Below are positions 1-11,140 of a stretch of 64,000 nt of DNA, piece by piece. The notes beneath the pieces were generated by a model. That model had not been told where the DNA came from. It made no database searches and saw only the letters and a list, made by a program, of their open reading frames with translations. The stretch covers positions 62,001 through 126,000 of the forward strand of contig QKJQ01000015.1 in the NCBI GenBank assembly GCA_003249225.1, in the 5' to 3' direction. The position numbers were made by a program, and so were the translations under genes. Position 1 is the stretch's first letter. The number at the start of each line of letters is the position of its first letter. Source of the DNA: Clostridia bacterium (lineage in GTDB: Bacteria; Bacillota; Clostridia; Lachnospirales; Lachnospiraceae).

Positions 1-142
1 TTGCATACGTACCCCCATTTTCTTCTCATTCTTCAAATATTATACTTCCTACCGGTTTCTTTTGCAAAGAAATTTACCAAAACGAAAAGATCGAATGAAA
101 GCAACCGGCATACCGTAGTCTCATTCGATCTTTATCTCTTTT

Positions 143-1327
143 TTACGATTCTGTTTTAATTATTTCATATATCATGTTTCGAATTTTCGGATGGATCTCC
201 CGGTAGACGTATTCACAATCGACTGAATGCTGGGCATAAAAAACAGCCACTTTGTTCTGAGTATCAACCAGAGCATAAGCTCCTGCAGCTCCATCCCATC
301 CAAACTCACCAATCGGACTTTTTACTCCGTATCGATCAGGTTCAACAAGCGTACGCACCCCCAGTCCATAAGAATAACCCAGCTTACCAAGCTTTGCAAA
401 GTCTTCTCTGGATTCTCCCTGAAGTTCATCCTGCTTCATGCGCTCTATGGATTCCGGTGACAGGATCTGTTTCCCCTGCTTACTGGTTCCCCCATTGCAC
501 AGAGCATCAAGAAACTTTATATAATCATCCACGGTGGATACCAGTCCGGCTCCGCCACTTTCATAATTATTGGAAAGTTTAAATTTATTCTCCTGTGATA
601 TAAGTGTTGAGGTCTTACTGTCTTCATGGAAAGTAAATTGCTCAGATAAATTCTCTTTCTGGTCCGGTGTTATATCAAAACCAGTGTTTTTCATATCCAG
701 CGGTTCAAAAATATTCACTTTTAGGTACCTGCCAAGCGGCATTCCCGAAACCACTTCAATCACTGCACCCAGTACATCATGACTTAGACTGTACTGATAA
801 TGAGTTCCCGGTTCAAAGTCAAGCGGTTCCTCTGCAAGTGCTCTGATTACCTCTCTTGTTGTTGCCCCTCCCTGTGTCACCTGCAAAATCCTTTTTATCG
901 AAGGTGCTTCAAGATTATAGTTCAGTCCGGACTGCATCGTCATCAGATGCCTGATTGTCAAAGTTTGTGCTGCACAGCTGCTGAGAGAATTTGTTCTGAC
1001 TTTCAGGTCTTTATATTCTGGAAGATACGAAGCTACCGGATCTTCCAGCTGCAGAAATCCTTTTTCAATGAGCTGCATAATCGCAGTACAGGTAACCAAT
1101 TTGGAGGCAGAATAAATCCAGTAGGTATTTGCACTGGTAATTGGCTTTGTTTTTTTTGCATCTGCAAACCCGGTCATATGTCGGAAAACTGGTTCATGAT
1201 TCTGATATACCACACAGTCGCAGCCTGGTATTCCGACATTTTCCAGCGAATCAAGAAATTGAATCAGGCTTTCCTTATTCTTTGTCTGCTCCATACTCTC
1301 TCCGTTTCTTAGCGTTATTTTATGCAT
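143..1327 (-). CDS. Serine hydrolase, class C beta-lactamase-like
   Basis: 394-aa ORF with a SASK motif (YWIYSASKLVTCTAIMQLIEKG) and beta-lactamase/transpeptidase fold features (YQYSLSHDVLGAVIE). True start may be the internal Met at about 1294. Confidence 0.85.
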   Translation of the reverse strand: MHKITLRNGESMEQTKNKESLIQFLDSLENVGIPGCDCVVYQNHEPVFRHMTGFADAKKTKPITSANTYWIYSASKLVTCTAIMQLIEKGFLQLEDPVASYLPEYKDLKVRTNSLSSCAAQTLTIRHLMTMQSGLNYNLEAPSIKRILQVTQGGATTREVIRALAEEPLDFEPGTHYQYSLSHDVLGAVIEVVSGMPLGRYLKVNIFEPLDMKNTGFDITPDQKENLSEQFTFHEDSKTSTLISQENKFKLSNNYESGGAGLVSTVDDYIKFLDALCNGGTSKQGKQILSPESIERMKQDELQGESREDFAKLGKLGYSYGLGVRTLVEPDRYGVKSPIGEFGWDGAAGAYALVDTQNKVAVFYAQHSVDCEYVYREIHPKIRNMIYEIIKTES

Positions 1328-1341
1328 TTCCCAGAATTATA

Positions 1342-2553
1342 TTATCTTTCCCCACGAATCAGGTCAAGATTTCTTTTAATCAGTTCAGACCTTTGTTCTA
1401 CACAGGCTTTTGTAAAGAGCGGATCCTCCGGTGTGTTCAGTACATAATCAAGAAGCTGGTCAACCGTAGTGGTAGCTACATGGCACCTGGTATCTGATGA
1501 AGCATAGTAAAGGAACACCTCTCCATTTTCTTTTGCTACCATTCCATTGCTGAATAAAACATTTGATACATCACCGATACGTTCCTCACCCTTGGGTGCC
1601 ATAAAGAACCCTCCTGGCCGGTGCGTTACTTTCCAGGGTTCATCAAGATCGCTTAGAAAAGCATACAGCACATACCGCAGACCTGCTGCCGTATTACGCA
1701 CACCATGCGCAATGTGAAGCCAACCTTTCGCAGTCCTGATTGGCGTTGGTCCCTGTCCATTCTTTAACTCTTTGATGGTATGGTACTGTCTGTCATCGAC
1801 GATCTGCTCTTCCTCGATCTTTGCGTGTTCCATGCTGTCTGAAAGTCCCCAGCCAATTCCACCGCCGGAACCAGCATCGATAAAGCCATCCTGAGGTCTT
1901 GTGTAAAGTGCGTATTTCCCTTGTACAAATTCCGGATGCAGAACAACATTCCTTTGTTGAGGAGAAGGTGTGATCAGATCGTCCATCCGCTCCCAGGTTA
2001 TCAGATCTTTTGTACGGGCAATTCCACAGGCTGCTATGGCGCTGGACAGATCTCCAGCCGGTGCTGCCTTATCTTTACGTTCGGAACAGAAAAATCCATA
2101 GATCCAGCCGTCCTCGTGTTTTGTCAGACGCATGTCATAAATATTCGTATCCGGGTCATCAGTTTCCGGCATCCGTACCGGATAATCAAGAAAATGGAAC
2201 CCATCGATTCCGCTTTCGCTCTCTGCTACGGCAAAGAAGGATTTTCGATCATTTCCTTCCACTCTTGCGACAAGGCAGATCTTATTGTTCAATTCAATTG
2301 CACCGGGATTGAACACACAGTTCACACCCATCCGCTCCATCATATATGGATTGGTTTCAAAATTCAAATCATATTTCCAAAAGATCGGGATGTGTTCGTC
2401 GGTAAGCACCGGATATTGATAACGCTTATACACACCGTTATCTTTTTCAAGAACTTCGTTCTTTCTGTCAATAAGCCTCTGATAGTCTTCCCGAAGCATT
2501 TTCAGTCTTTTGTCAAAATTGTTTTTTTTACTATTAATTACATCACTGCTCAT
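1342..2553 (-). CDS. Glycoside hydrolase family 130 phosphorylase, probably 4-O-beta-D-mannosyl-D-glucose phosphorylase type
   Basis: 403 aa; [52 protein letters not shown] matches GH130_1 style. Confidence 0.85.
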   Translation of the reverse strand: MSSDVINSKKNNFDKRLKMLREDYQRLIDRKNEVLEKDNGVYKRYQYPVLTDEHIPIFWKYDLNFETNPYMMERMGVNCVFNPGAIELNNKICLVARVEGNDRKSFFAVAESESGIDGFHFLDYPVRMPETDDPDTNIYDMRLTKHEDGWIYGFFCSERKDKAAPAGDLSSAIAACGIARTKDLITWERMDDLITPSPQQRNVVLHPEFVQGKYALYTRPQDGFIDAGSGGGIGWGLSDSMEHAKIEEEQIVDDRQYHTIKELKNGQGPTPIRTAKGWLHIAHGVRNTAAGLRYVLYAFLSDLDEPWKVTHRPGGFFMAPKGEERIGDVSNVLFSNGMVAKENGEVFLYYASSDTRCHVATTTVDQLLDYVLNTPEDPLFTKACVEQRSELIKRNLDLIRGER

Positions 2554-2578
2554 AGCAAAGTTCCTTTCGCACCCCTTG

Positions 2579-2610
2579 GAGTCATACTAACTTTGAGTCA
2601 TACTAACTTT
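2579..2610. repeat. Perfect 16-bp tandem duplication (GAGTCATACTAACTTT x2)
   Basis: Direct reading; lies between the GH130 gene and the upstream permease gene. Confidence 0.9.
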
Positions 2611-2677
2611 GAATCATTCTTCCTGTTCGTTCTTTCTGTTATTGCTTATTCCATTCAGAAATATCTTCGAGAGTCTT

Positions 2678-3556
2678 TTATCCCTTCACGGCACCGGCCG
2701 CCACTCCGTCAATAATATTCCGCTGGAGGAAGCAATAAAGAATAATAATTGGAACAATTACATACACGATACAGGTACATATAAGCGTCCAGTCACTGGT
2801 ATACTGTCCAAAGAAATCATAGATTTTCAAAGGCAATGTCTTTAGTGTAGTTTTTGTCAGCATGATCTGCGGAAGATAAAAATCATTCCAGGCGGTCAGT
2901 CCACAGATTACTGTTAACGTCGAAATCACAGGCTTCATCAGCGGCATGATCAGCCGGGCATAAATAACAAAATGAGAAGCTCCGTCGATCTTTGCTGATT
3001 CTGAAATCTGAAAAGGTATCGTTTTCATAAAACTGGTCATCATAAATACGACCATAGGAATTCCGATTGCTGCATAGATAATTATCATTCCGATATAACT
3101 GTTCAGCAGCCCCAGATTTTTATATATGACATAAACAGGAATGGTTATTGTCTGTACCGGGAAAATCATCGGTATCAAGAACAATGCCGCAAAGAAACCA
3201 GCCCTCTTAAAATTCATTTTTGTAATCGCATAGGAAGCAAGCGTACCCACGAACAATTCCAGCACCAGCGAACCGGCCGTAATGACCGCACTGTTTAGAA
3301 AAGAACGGACGATAGAAGATCGTGTAAATACCGTCACATAATTTTGAAAGTTCAAAGTACTCGGCAAACTTAAGGGATGCTTCATAAAATCACTTCTCGT
3401 TTTTAAGGAAACAATCACCAGAATAAAAAACGGAACCAGAGCAATCAGGGAAAATGCACTTAAGATTATATAGTTTACAACAGAATACGCATCTTTTTTA
3501 CTTTTTTGTTTTTCTTTTGGCTCCTGGTATGGAATCGCTTTGGTCACTGAACTCAT
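2678..3556 (-). CDS. Carbohydrate ABC transporter permease (MalG/LacG type)
   Basis: 292 aa, multiple TM segments; EAA-loop-like ESAKIDGASHFVIYARLIMPLMKPV. Confidence 0.92.
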   Translation of the reverse strand: MSSVTKAIPYQEPKEKQKSKKDAYSVVNYIILSAFSLIALVPFFILVIVSLKTRSDFMKHPLSLPSTLNFQNYVTVFTRSSIVRSFLNSAVITAGSLVLELFVGTLASYAITKMNFKRAGFFAALFLIPMIFPVQTITIPVYVIYKNLGLLNSYIGMIIIYAAIGIPMVVFMMTSFMKTIPFQISESAKIDGASHFVIYARLIMPLMKPVISTLTVICGLTAWNDFYLPQIMLTKTTLKTLPLKIYDFFGQYTSDWTLICTCIVYVIVPIIILYCFLQRNIIDGVAAGAVKG

Positions 3557-4434
3557 AATACGGCATCCTCCCTTCTTCTCATAATGATCAGCTGTATCAG
3601 CGATACAATCAGAACGAACACGAACAATGCAATGGAAATCGCGGTACCATATCCCATTCGGCTGTATACAAATGCGCTGGTATACACATTGATAGCCAGC
3701 GATTCTGTTGCATGACCCGGTCCTCCACCAGTCATAATGAATGGCAGATCATAGATCTTCAACGTTCCAATCGTAGTCACAATGATATTAATCGTAAGGG
3801 ACGGAGCCATCAGCGGAAGTGTTATCTTCCAGAACTTTGCGCCTTTTCCCGCTCCATCAATGGAGCATGCTTCGTAAAGCGACCGGTCAATGGAGAGAAT
3901 ACCGGCAAGATAGATTACCATGCTCTGTCCTACCCACTGCCATACATTTACCAAGGAAATGGTATGGATCGCAACTTTCGAATCCGCAAGCCAAAGGACT
4001 TTGGAAAGCTTTTCAAGCCCAAGGGTGGAAAGCATCCCGGGTACAAATCCGCTGACCGGATCAAGCATAAGATTCCAGATAAAACCGATTGCAACCGTGC
4101 AGATTACCGTTGGAAGAAAGAGTACAGCACGGAAGAAGTTCTTACCCTTGAATTTCTCCTGAAGAAGCACTGCAAGGAAAATACCAAGAATATTTTGCAC
4201 CGTAACGATCTCAACAAAATAGATCAGATTATTCTTTAGAACATCCTGCAATTCCTTGGTCTGAAATATTTCGATATAGTTTTTGATACCAACAAAGTTG
4301 AAACTTCTGGATATCCCGTTCCAGTTCGTAAGAGATATTACGATACTGAAGATAAATGGAACAAGATAGATGAACAATACTAATAAAATCGCTGGTATCA
4401 GAAATAAATAGGGTTCTATTTTTTTATGTTTCAT
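3553..4434 (-). CDS. Carbohydrate ABC transporter permease (MalF/UgpA type)
   Basis: EAA loop YEACSIDGAGKGAKFWKITLPLMAPSL; start chosen at MKHKKIEPYLFLIPA within ORF 3553..4494. Confidence 0.9.
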   Translation of the reverse strand: MKHKKIEPYLFLIPAILLVLFIYLVPFIFSIVISLTNWNGISRSFNFVGIKNYIEIFQTKELQDVLKNNLIYFVEIVTVQNILGIFLAVLLQEKFKGKNFFRAVLFLPTVICTVAIGFIWNLMLDPVSGFVPGMLSTLGLEKLSKVLWLADSKVAIHTISLVNVWQWVGQSMVIYLAGILSIDRSLYEACSIDGAGKGAKFWKITLPLMAPSLTINIIVTTIGTLKIYDLPFIMTGGGPGHATESLAINVYTSAFVYSRMGYGTAISIALFVFVLIVSLIQLIIMRRREDAVL

Positions 4435-4565
4435 TGAATACTCCATTCGCGCGCATTTTACATAAAACAAGCAGGCCGGGGTGTCAAAGCCCACGACCCA
4501 CTTGTAATAACTATAGGAAGCTTTGGATCTAAAGGGCTATCCCCCCTTTATTCCGGCTGTAAGGA

Positions 4566-5900
4566 TTACTCCTTCATGTCCTGTGCTGCCTGTAATGCTG
4601 CTGCCATTTCATCTGCGGTTGTATCACCACTATACAGAAGCTGCATCTGTTTTAAGAATTCTGACTGTGCTCCTGAATACATCTGGTCATAGTAGAAAGG
4701 AAGAGAATCCTCTGATAAGAGCTCTGCCCACATATTGAGACTTGCATTGGAAACTCCAATTACCGGTGTCATATTTGACATAGTATCTGCAAAATACTGT
4801 GCACCTTCTGCACTTGATATGTAGTCAAGGAATAACTTGCTTTCTTCCTGGTGCTGACTGGAAGCAACGATTGACTGATACTGACCAACTTCAACGGCGC
4901 CAATATGTGCTTGCCCTGCTTTGTTCGTAGGAAGTGAAAATACTCCAACTTCAAATTCCGGTTCTCCAAGATTGATCGGACCCATGATCCATTCACCGTG
5001 TGACATCATGGCAGCCTTTTCTGTTACAAAGTAGGAAGCCGCCTGATCATAGGTTAAGCCTGCAGCTTCTGGCGAAACAGCATCGCTGGCGAAGAAGTCC
5101 TGCATTTCCTGAAGTGTTTCCACTACAACGGCATCGGTGTATTTCGCTGTTCCATTGTTAATGTTCGTGAAGATATCCGGATTCTGTCCATAGAGATTCT
5201 GCATGAATACCATACCTTCCTGTCCGGTTGTCCAGGTGTCTTTGATACCCTGTACGGTCGGTGTTACACCGGTTGCAGCGATTGCATCGCAAAGTGCAAG
5301 ATATTCTTCACGGTTGGTAGGTACGGACCATCCGTTTGCCTCGAACATTGTCTTATTGTATACAATACCAACAACATCTTCTGCAAATGGAATACCATAA
5401 ACTTTTCCAGCGGATGTTACGGAATCTATCGCTGCTGCATTGTATGCAGAAAGAAAGCTTTCTCCGGTAATGTCCTGAAGGTATCCGGCATCGATATACT
5501 GCTGATAATCGCTTGGCTTGATGGTTGTAACATCAATTCCGTCTCCCGCGAGCAGCTTGATTGCCTGTGTTTCAGAATACTCACCACCCGTATTCGAACC
5601 CATCTGGAAATCTACTGTAATCCATGGATATTTTGCTTCAAATCCATCGATCATATTCTGTGGATATTCTCCATCGGCTGACTGAACCCATGTGTAATAG
5701 GTAATCGTAACCGGAGTCTTATCTGCATCATCCGTGGCACTTGCGGGTGTTGCGGTCGCAGCATCTGTACCGGAATCTGTGGCAGCTGCTGGTGTTGCGG
5801 TTGGTGTTGAATCTGATGCTGTTGTATTGTTTCCACATCCTGCCATCAGACCAATCACAATTGCACATGTTAAAAACGCTGTAAATAGTTTCTTTTTCAT
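4566..5900 (-). CDS. Sugar ABC transporter extracellular solute-binding lipoprotein
   Basis: Lipobox signal peptide MKKKLFTAFLTCAIVIGLMAGCGNN followed by a Thr/Ala-rich linker and a family-1 SBP-like body. Confidence 0.92.
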   Translation of the reverse strand: MKKKLFTAFLTCAIVIGLMAGCGNNTTASDSTPTATPAAATDSGTDAATATPASATDDADKTPVTITYYTWVQSADGEYPQNMIDGFEAKYPWITVDFQMGSNTGGEYSETQAIKLLAGDGIDVTTIKPSDYQQYIDAGYLQDITGESFLSAYNAAAIDSVTSAGKVYGIPFAEDVVGIVYNKTMFEANGWSVPTNREEYLALCDAIAATGVTPTVQGIKDTWTTGQEGMVFMQNLYGQNPDIFTNINNGTAKYTDAVVVETLQEMQDFFASDAVSPEAAGLTYDQAASYFVTEKAAMMSHGEWIMGPINLGEPEFEVGVFSLPTNKAGQAHIGAVEVGQYQSIVASSQHQEESKLFLDYISSAEGAQYFADTMSNMTPVIGVSNASLNMWAELLSEDSLPFYYDQMYSGAQSEFLKQMQLLYSGDTTADEMAAALQAAQDMKE

Positions 5901-6028
5901 TGTATACCCCCTTGTATTTTGAATATAAAAATAATTGAATAATGAAGCAATCACTTCATTACCCAATTATAAAAGAATGCAAAAAATCCTGTGACGAATT
6001 ATTTGTCCAAAAACTAGCATTTTTTTGT

Positions 6029-7372
6029 TCACTTCCGATTCGTGCTGCTGGGAAGTGATCCGGTGTACTTTTTATAGACGCGAGTGAAATAGTTCGGATC
6101 GGTAAATCCGACCTTCGCTGCTACATCTGCAATCTTCAAATCCGTATTGTCAAGAAGATACTGTGCCTGATCCATGCGAAGCTGTACGGTATACTGTCCG
6201 ATTGTCTGACCCTCCATCTGTTTGAAGGTCCGGCTGAGGTACGAGGGCGACACATAAAAAAGACCAGCTATTTCTTCCAGCGATATATCCTGGTCAAGGT
6301 TCTTTCGTATCAGATTTGCTACCTGCTCACACAGTGTCTTACGCCCGTTATCGTTATGCTTGCTCTCCTTGCAATAGTTTTCGATCGCTGTTCCTGCTTT
6401 TTCAAGGACTTCCTCTACCGAGAAAAAGATCAATTCTGTTGTATGCCGGTTCATCTCTTCTTCCAACGCTTTCAGCACAGAAAAATTAACATAATCATTT
6501 GAATGAATAACAAGTATCATATGCGCAATGACCCCGGAAAGATTCTGATAACTGAAATCATCCGCCAGAGAATCAGAGGCACGCCGGTGCATAGCCTGGA
6601 TAATCCGCTCCGTCTGTCCCGTAAAAGCAAGGACATTGATCTTATTATCGTCAAGATCCTCATACCGGCTATCCGCTGCCTGATTCTGATACATCAGATC
6701 ATTGGATGCCGTGTGCAATGCACGCTGATACATGCTGATCATGCTGTCATCCGGCTTTTTCTTCGTGTATCCCCATAAAGCTTTATCCTTTATTCTCTTT
6801 CGTGCATTCAGAAGACTATTAATATCCGTATGACTGCTCAGCAGAAAGCAGAACAGGGAGGGATGCGTCTCCTCAATTGCAAGCCCCGGCACATCTTCAA
6901 AAATCTCCTGAAGGCTATCCATACGGAATGCTTCTTTTGTCCGTAGTATCCCAAGCACCGCCGGTGTCTCTCTGCCTGCGATTTGATTTATATCCAGTGA
7001 ACTTTTACGCTCCGATGCTGTCATAACCGCTGTGTTCAGTTCATCCGGATCGATGGGTTTTACTATATAGTTGACACTCCCGGCCTTAATTGCTTCTTTC
7101 GCATAGGCAAACTCATTGTATGCACTGACAACAATCGTCTGTATCTCCTGATAGTTCTTCTGAATCTGCTGCAACAGATAGATACCATCTTTTCCGGGCA
7201 TGCGTATGTCCGTAATCACAAGATCCGGAAGTTCTGCTGCAATAAGCTGCAAAGCTTCCTCTCCATCCTGTGCCTTGCCGACAAGGACTCCGTTGCAGTC
7301 GTCCCAGCGTATCATTCTGCATATTCCTTCCAATATTAACGGATTATCTTCCACTACAAGTATTTTAAACAT
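6029..7372 (-). CDS. Response regulator with AraC-type DNA-binding domain (YesN type)
   Basis: Receiver domain (VEDNPLILEGI...ITDIRMPGKDG) and C-terminal AraC HTH (ISLEEIAGLFYVSPSYLSRTFKQMEGQTIGQY). Confidence 0.93.
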   Translation of the reverse strand: MFKILVVEDNPLILEGICRMIRWDDCNGVLVGKAQDGEEALQLIAAELPDLVITDIRMPGKDGIYLLQQIQKNYQEIQTIVVSAYNEFAYAKEAIKAGSVNYIVKPIDPDELNTAVMTASERKSSLDINQIAGRETPAVLGILRTKEAFRMDSLQEIFEDVPGLAIEETHPSLFCFLLSSHTDINSLLNARKRIKDKALWGYTKKKPDDSMISMYQRALHTASNDLMYQNQAADSRYEDLDDNKINVLAFTGQTERIIQAMHRRASDSLADDFSYQNLSGVIAHMILVIHSNDYVNFSVLKALEEEMNRHTTELIFFSVEEVLEKAGTAIENYCKESKHNDNGRKTLCEQVANLIRKNLDQDISLEEIAGLFYVSPSYLSRTFKQMEGQTIGQYTVQLRMDQAQYLLDNTDLKIADVAAKVGFTDPNYFTRVYKKYTGSLPSSTNRK

Positions 7373-7542
7373 ATCAATTCCTCTCTGGTCGATTGATTTC
7401 TTTTAAATTTACTATTAAGAAGTTACACCCATACGAATGCACCGTTCGTACCTTTTCTGTTTACTTTTTCCCCGCAAGCACCAAGTTTATGATGAGAACT
7501 GCGCGGGCACAAACTTTTGGGATTGAAAGTTATTTTTCAAGC

Positions 7543-9318
7543 TTATTGCTGCTCCGGAATACGTATTGTAAAGGTTGTACCGGTTCCTTCGCCGGAAACG
7601 ACCTCAATTCCTGCCGCCTCACCAAATAGTAATTTTAGGCGAAGATTTACGTTTAGAATACCGATTTTCTTTGACTTCTTATGTTGCTGTAAAAGCTCCT
7701 CGCTTGGAGATGACAGCATCTTTGAAAGCATTGCCAGGTCATTTTTTTCCATGCCCCTGCCATTATCCTGAATACTGACATAGAGAACGCTTTCTTCCAT
7801 CCATGCCGTAATCATAATCAGACCACCTGATTTTTTATGGCTTATTCCGTGATGGATTGCATTTTCCACCAGCGGCTGCAGCATGAACTTGACTACATAC
7901 TGGTTCCGGCATTCCTCAGAAATCTCATATTCGATACGAAACCGGTCCTGATAGTTGATGGCCTGCAGCGTACAGTAATTCTTCACATGATTCAGCTCAT
8001 CCTGAAAAGTTACGACTTTAGAGGAATACTGCATGTTATATTGGAATATCCGCCCGAGACTTAGAATCATCTTTGAGATATCGTGTTCCCCATGAATCTG
8101 CGCCATACAGTTAATGGAATCGAGTGAATTGTATAGAAAATGAGGTGCGATCTGGGTCTGAAGTGCCTTAAACTCCGCATCTTTCTGCGCAAGAACAAGC
8201 TCTTTCTCTTTTTCAATGTGGTTCTGGATCTCTGCCTGCATGAGGTTGTAGTACATTGCGAGCTGGTTGACTTCACGAAAGGAATCGGTCGTCGGAACGA
8301 TCTCGTTGTATTGCTGGTTCCTTGCTCTGCTCATTGCCTGTTCAAGACGTTCCAGGGGCTTTGAGATCAAACGGGCAATCACAACAGCCAGTACCATAAG
8401 AACGACCGATGCTATAATACCAAGGAAGATATACAGCTTTGACATAACAGACATACGGTCATTGATCAGGGTATCATCCGGTATAACAATATAATTCCAG
8501 TCAAAATAAGAACTCTCTATCAGCAGTTGATTCGACTCCTCGGCTGAATAATGGCTGTCTTTATACGCCTCTGTCTCTGTATAGGGAATAAGGATATTAT
8601 CATGATCACTGCTGTTGTAGATAACCGTACCATCGGAACGTGTTATCAGAATAACACCATGTTCTGAATCCTGACTTTGCCCTATGATTGCAGAGAAACT
8701 CCTGTATTTCAAATCAACGATCAGATATCCGATCGTCGAACCATCTTTAAAGTTCTTTAAAACGCGGCCTACCGAAAATGCCTTGAGATTGTTCGTTGCA
8801 GAATTCGAAGATGTTCTTACCCCAAGAATCTGAAAGGTACCGTCTCCATTCTTTAGTTCCTGAATGATCTCTTCATCGGAGGGAGTCTCATTGGCAATAC
8901 TTTCAACGATCGTTGAAATATTATAACGACTGTTCATTCCATAGATCTTTATTGAACTTATATCCGTTCTGTATGTATAGATGTTCTCTGCTTCCTCACG
9001 AAAACGAATGGAATCAAGCGTAAGATTCGACAGTTCCGGATCTTCCAGCAAAATATCCTGCAGCGTGTCAGAGGAGAACAGCGCAAGAGATTCATTCCGC
9101 AGCTGTGCAAAATAAATATCAAGGTTTCGGTCAATTCCCTGTACTACAACGGTATACGTCTCATTAAAATCATCTCGTATCTCCTTCGAAATCGACCGGT
9201 ACGAATAGATGATCAGCACAAAGACCGGAATCAATGTCAAAAATACGAATGCCAGAATGATCGTCCCGGAAATGCTCTTTCCTACCTTATGTTTGCTGTG
9301 TCTGTCTCGGCTCATCAT
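7543..9318 (-). CDS. Sensor histidine kinase (YesM/LytS-like, HAMP + His_kinase)
   Basis: LQTQIAPHFLYNSLDSINCMAQ and C-terminal HATPase motifs DNGRGM and GTGTTFTIRIP. Confidence 0.93.
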   Translation of the reverse strand: MMSRDRHSKHKVGKSISGTIILAFVFLTLIPVFVLIIYSYRSISKEIRDDFNETYTVVVQGIDRNLDIYFAQLRNESLALFSSDTLQDILLEDPELSNLTLDSIRFREEAENIYTYRTDISSIKIYGMNSRYNISTIVESIANETPSDEEIIQELKNGDGTFQILGVRTSSNSATNNLKAFSVGRVLKNFKDGSTIGYLIVDLKYRSFSAIIGQSQDSEHGVILITRSDGTVIYNSSDHDNILIPYTETEAYKDSHYSAEESNQLLIESSYFDWNYIVIPDDTLINDRMSVMSKLYIFLGIIASVVLMVLAVVIARLISKPLERLEQAMSRARNQQYNEIVPTTDSFREVNQLAMYYNLMQAEIQNHIEKEKELVLAQKDAEFKALQTQIAPHFLYNSLDSINCMAQIHGEHDISKMILSLGRIFQYNMQYSSKVVTFQDELNHVKNYCTLQAINYQDRFRIEYEISEECRNQYVVKFMLQPLVENAIHHGISHKKSGGLIMITAWMEESVLYVSIQDNGRGMEKNDLAMLSKMLSSPSEELLQQHKKSKKIGILNVNLRLKLLFGEAAGIEVVSGEGTGTTFTIRIPEQQ

Positions 9319-9354
9319 ACTCCTCAGCTTTCCTGTATTTGTGCTTGCTTATAT

Positions 9355-10059
9355 TTATTCGCTGCGCTTCACCTGAGCTGGCAGTGTAGCCCCTGTTAGT
9401 GTCATTCCATTATTAAATCGTTGCGGCGCATACGTCACGCCCGGTAACTTTGCTCCTGATACACCATACTTTGGGTTATATCCGAATATATTGATGTAGG
9501 TTTTAAGATCCGAACGTTCCTGGTTCATGCATTTTAATACCTCCAGCAATGCTTTTACATCATCAATTGCCCTATGGCTGTTCTTAACCTTATTGGCAAG
9601 TCCGTATTCCGTAATTGCATTCTCCAGTTTATGCGGAAAAGCTCTTCGGTCTTTGTATACGGTCACGGTATCCAGATAATGAAAGTCTCTGCTTTTGTTA
9701 TGTCTGTTTAACATGCTAAGCAGAAATTCAGCGTCAAACTGAGCATTATGCGCAATCAGCAGAGTATCCCCCTCGACCATCTGTAAAAAATGCTCTGTCG
9801 CAAGCTTCTCCTCGATTCCTTCTGCCATAAGCATCAGGTCATTGATCCCTGTCAGTTCAACGATTTTTCCCGGAAGATACTCGCCTGCCGGCAGGCGAAT
9901 GAAATCATCCATTTCTTTTTCTATGAAAATGTTCTTCTTTGTATCTATGTTTATTTTAACGGCTGCAAGCTCTATCATCTGACAGGATTTTGGATCCAGT
10001 CCACTGGTCTCACAGTCAAAAACTATAACACTCTGGTATTGGTTGAAGATATCGTGCAT
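9355..10059 (-). CDS. 3'-5' exonuclease (DnaQ/PolC epsilon-like)
   Basis: VFDCETSGLDPKSCQMIELAAVKI, LIAHNAQFDAEFL and SHRAIDDVKALLEVL exonuclease motifs. Confidence 0.85.
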   Translation of the reverse strand: MHDIFNQYQSVIVFDCETSGLDPKSCQMIELAAVKINIDTKKNIFIEKEMDDFIRLPAGEYLPGKIVELTGINDLMLMAEGIEEKLATEHFLQMVEGDTLLIAHNAQFDAEFLLSMLNRHNKSRDFHYLDTVTVYKDRRAFPHKLENAITEYGLANKVKNSHRAIDDVKALLEVLKCMNQERSDLKTYINIFGYNPKYGVSGAKLPGVTYAPQRFNNGMTLTGATLPAQVKRSE

Positions 10060-10235
10060 GTTGGTCTCCTTTTCTGAAGTTTTTCTTAAACATCATTATA
10101 GTAGACTGCATCAAAAAAAGACAAGCTTATTTTGTAAGTTCGTCTTTTTGTTGTATCTCATTTATTCTTTCCTCTTCAATTACCTTTCATCAATCGTCAT
10201 CACTTATAAGTCTGCAACAGAAACGTTGAAACCTT

Positions 10236-11140
10236 TCAGTCCTCATGCACCTTCTCTTCCTTTCGTTCTAACACCTTTCCCTTGGTCGCAATTACCGTTC
10301 TGTACCAAAGCGCTGAGTCTTTCATAATTCTTCTCTGATTTTTATAATCAATATAAATCAGTCCAAAACGTTTATCATACCCACCCGTCCATTCGTAATT
10401 GTCCATAACAGACCAGTAACAATAACCAAGCACCGGAATTCCTTCTGTTATCGCCCGTTCCAGCGAAAGCAGATATCGATGCATAAAATCAATGCGGGCA
10501 GGATCATGAACTTTTCCATCCAGTGACTCAAAATCATAGCACGCCATTCCATTCTCTGTGATCAGAAGTGGCTTTTTATAACGCTCATAAAAAAACTTAC
10601 AGCTCCAATACATAATTTCAGGTGTAATATTCCAGTCCATCGCTGTCCGCGGGCTTCCCTGGCTGGAATAACGGTCGTACCCCCACTGATTTGCCGGAAT
10701 TGGATTTACACCGGCCTGATAAATATTATATCCATAGAAATCAAGTGGTTGCGAAATACTGTTCCACTCTTCCTCCGTAAATTTTGGCAGTTGATCCCCT
10801 AATAATTCGTTTGCTTCTTCTGAAAATGCTCCCGTAAAGATCGGATCCGACCACCATGCATTTTCAAATAAGAACATCCTGGAATCTGTACCAAAGCTTA
10901 GTCTTCTTGCTTCATCAATGACTTCTTTGTCTTCTTTTGCCGGCAGTACCACTTCCGCGGTAGGCGCATATCCTATTTTGGTATCACTGCCGCAGTTTTT
11001 CCGAATTACAGATACCGCTTTGCCATGGGCAAGCAGCACATTTCTTGTTATGTTCATCATCTCCGGCAAGTCATTCTGTTCAAATGGTGCATGAAATCCA
11101 GCACTAAGACCGCCACCCACAAAAAATCATCCGAGAACAT
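10236..11140 (-). pseudogene. GH1 beta-glucosidase remnant with large internal deletion and frameshift
   Basis: RBS (GGGAGG) plus ATG and the GH1-like N-terminus MFSDDFLW at 11140 run directly, out of frame, into mid-protein GH1 sequence GGGLSAGFHAPFEQNDLPEMMNITRNVLLAHG; the C-terminus (ITENGMACYD, HRYLLSLERAITEGIPVLGYCYWSVMDNYEW) is intact. Confidence 0.85.
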
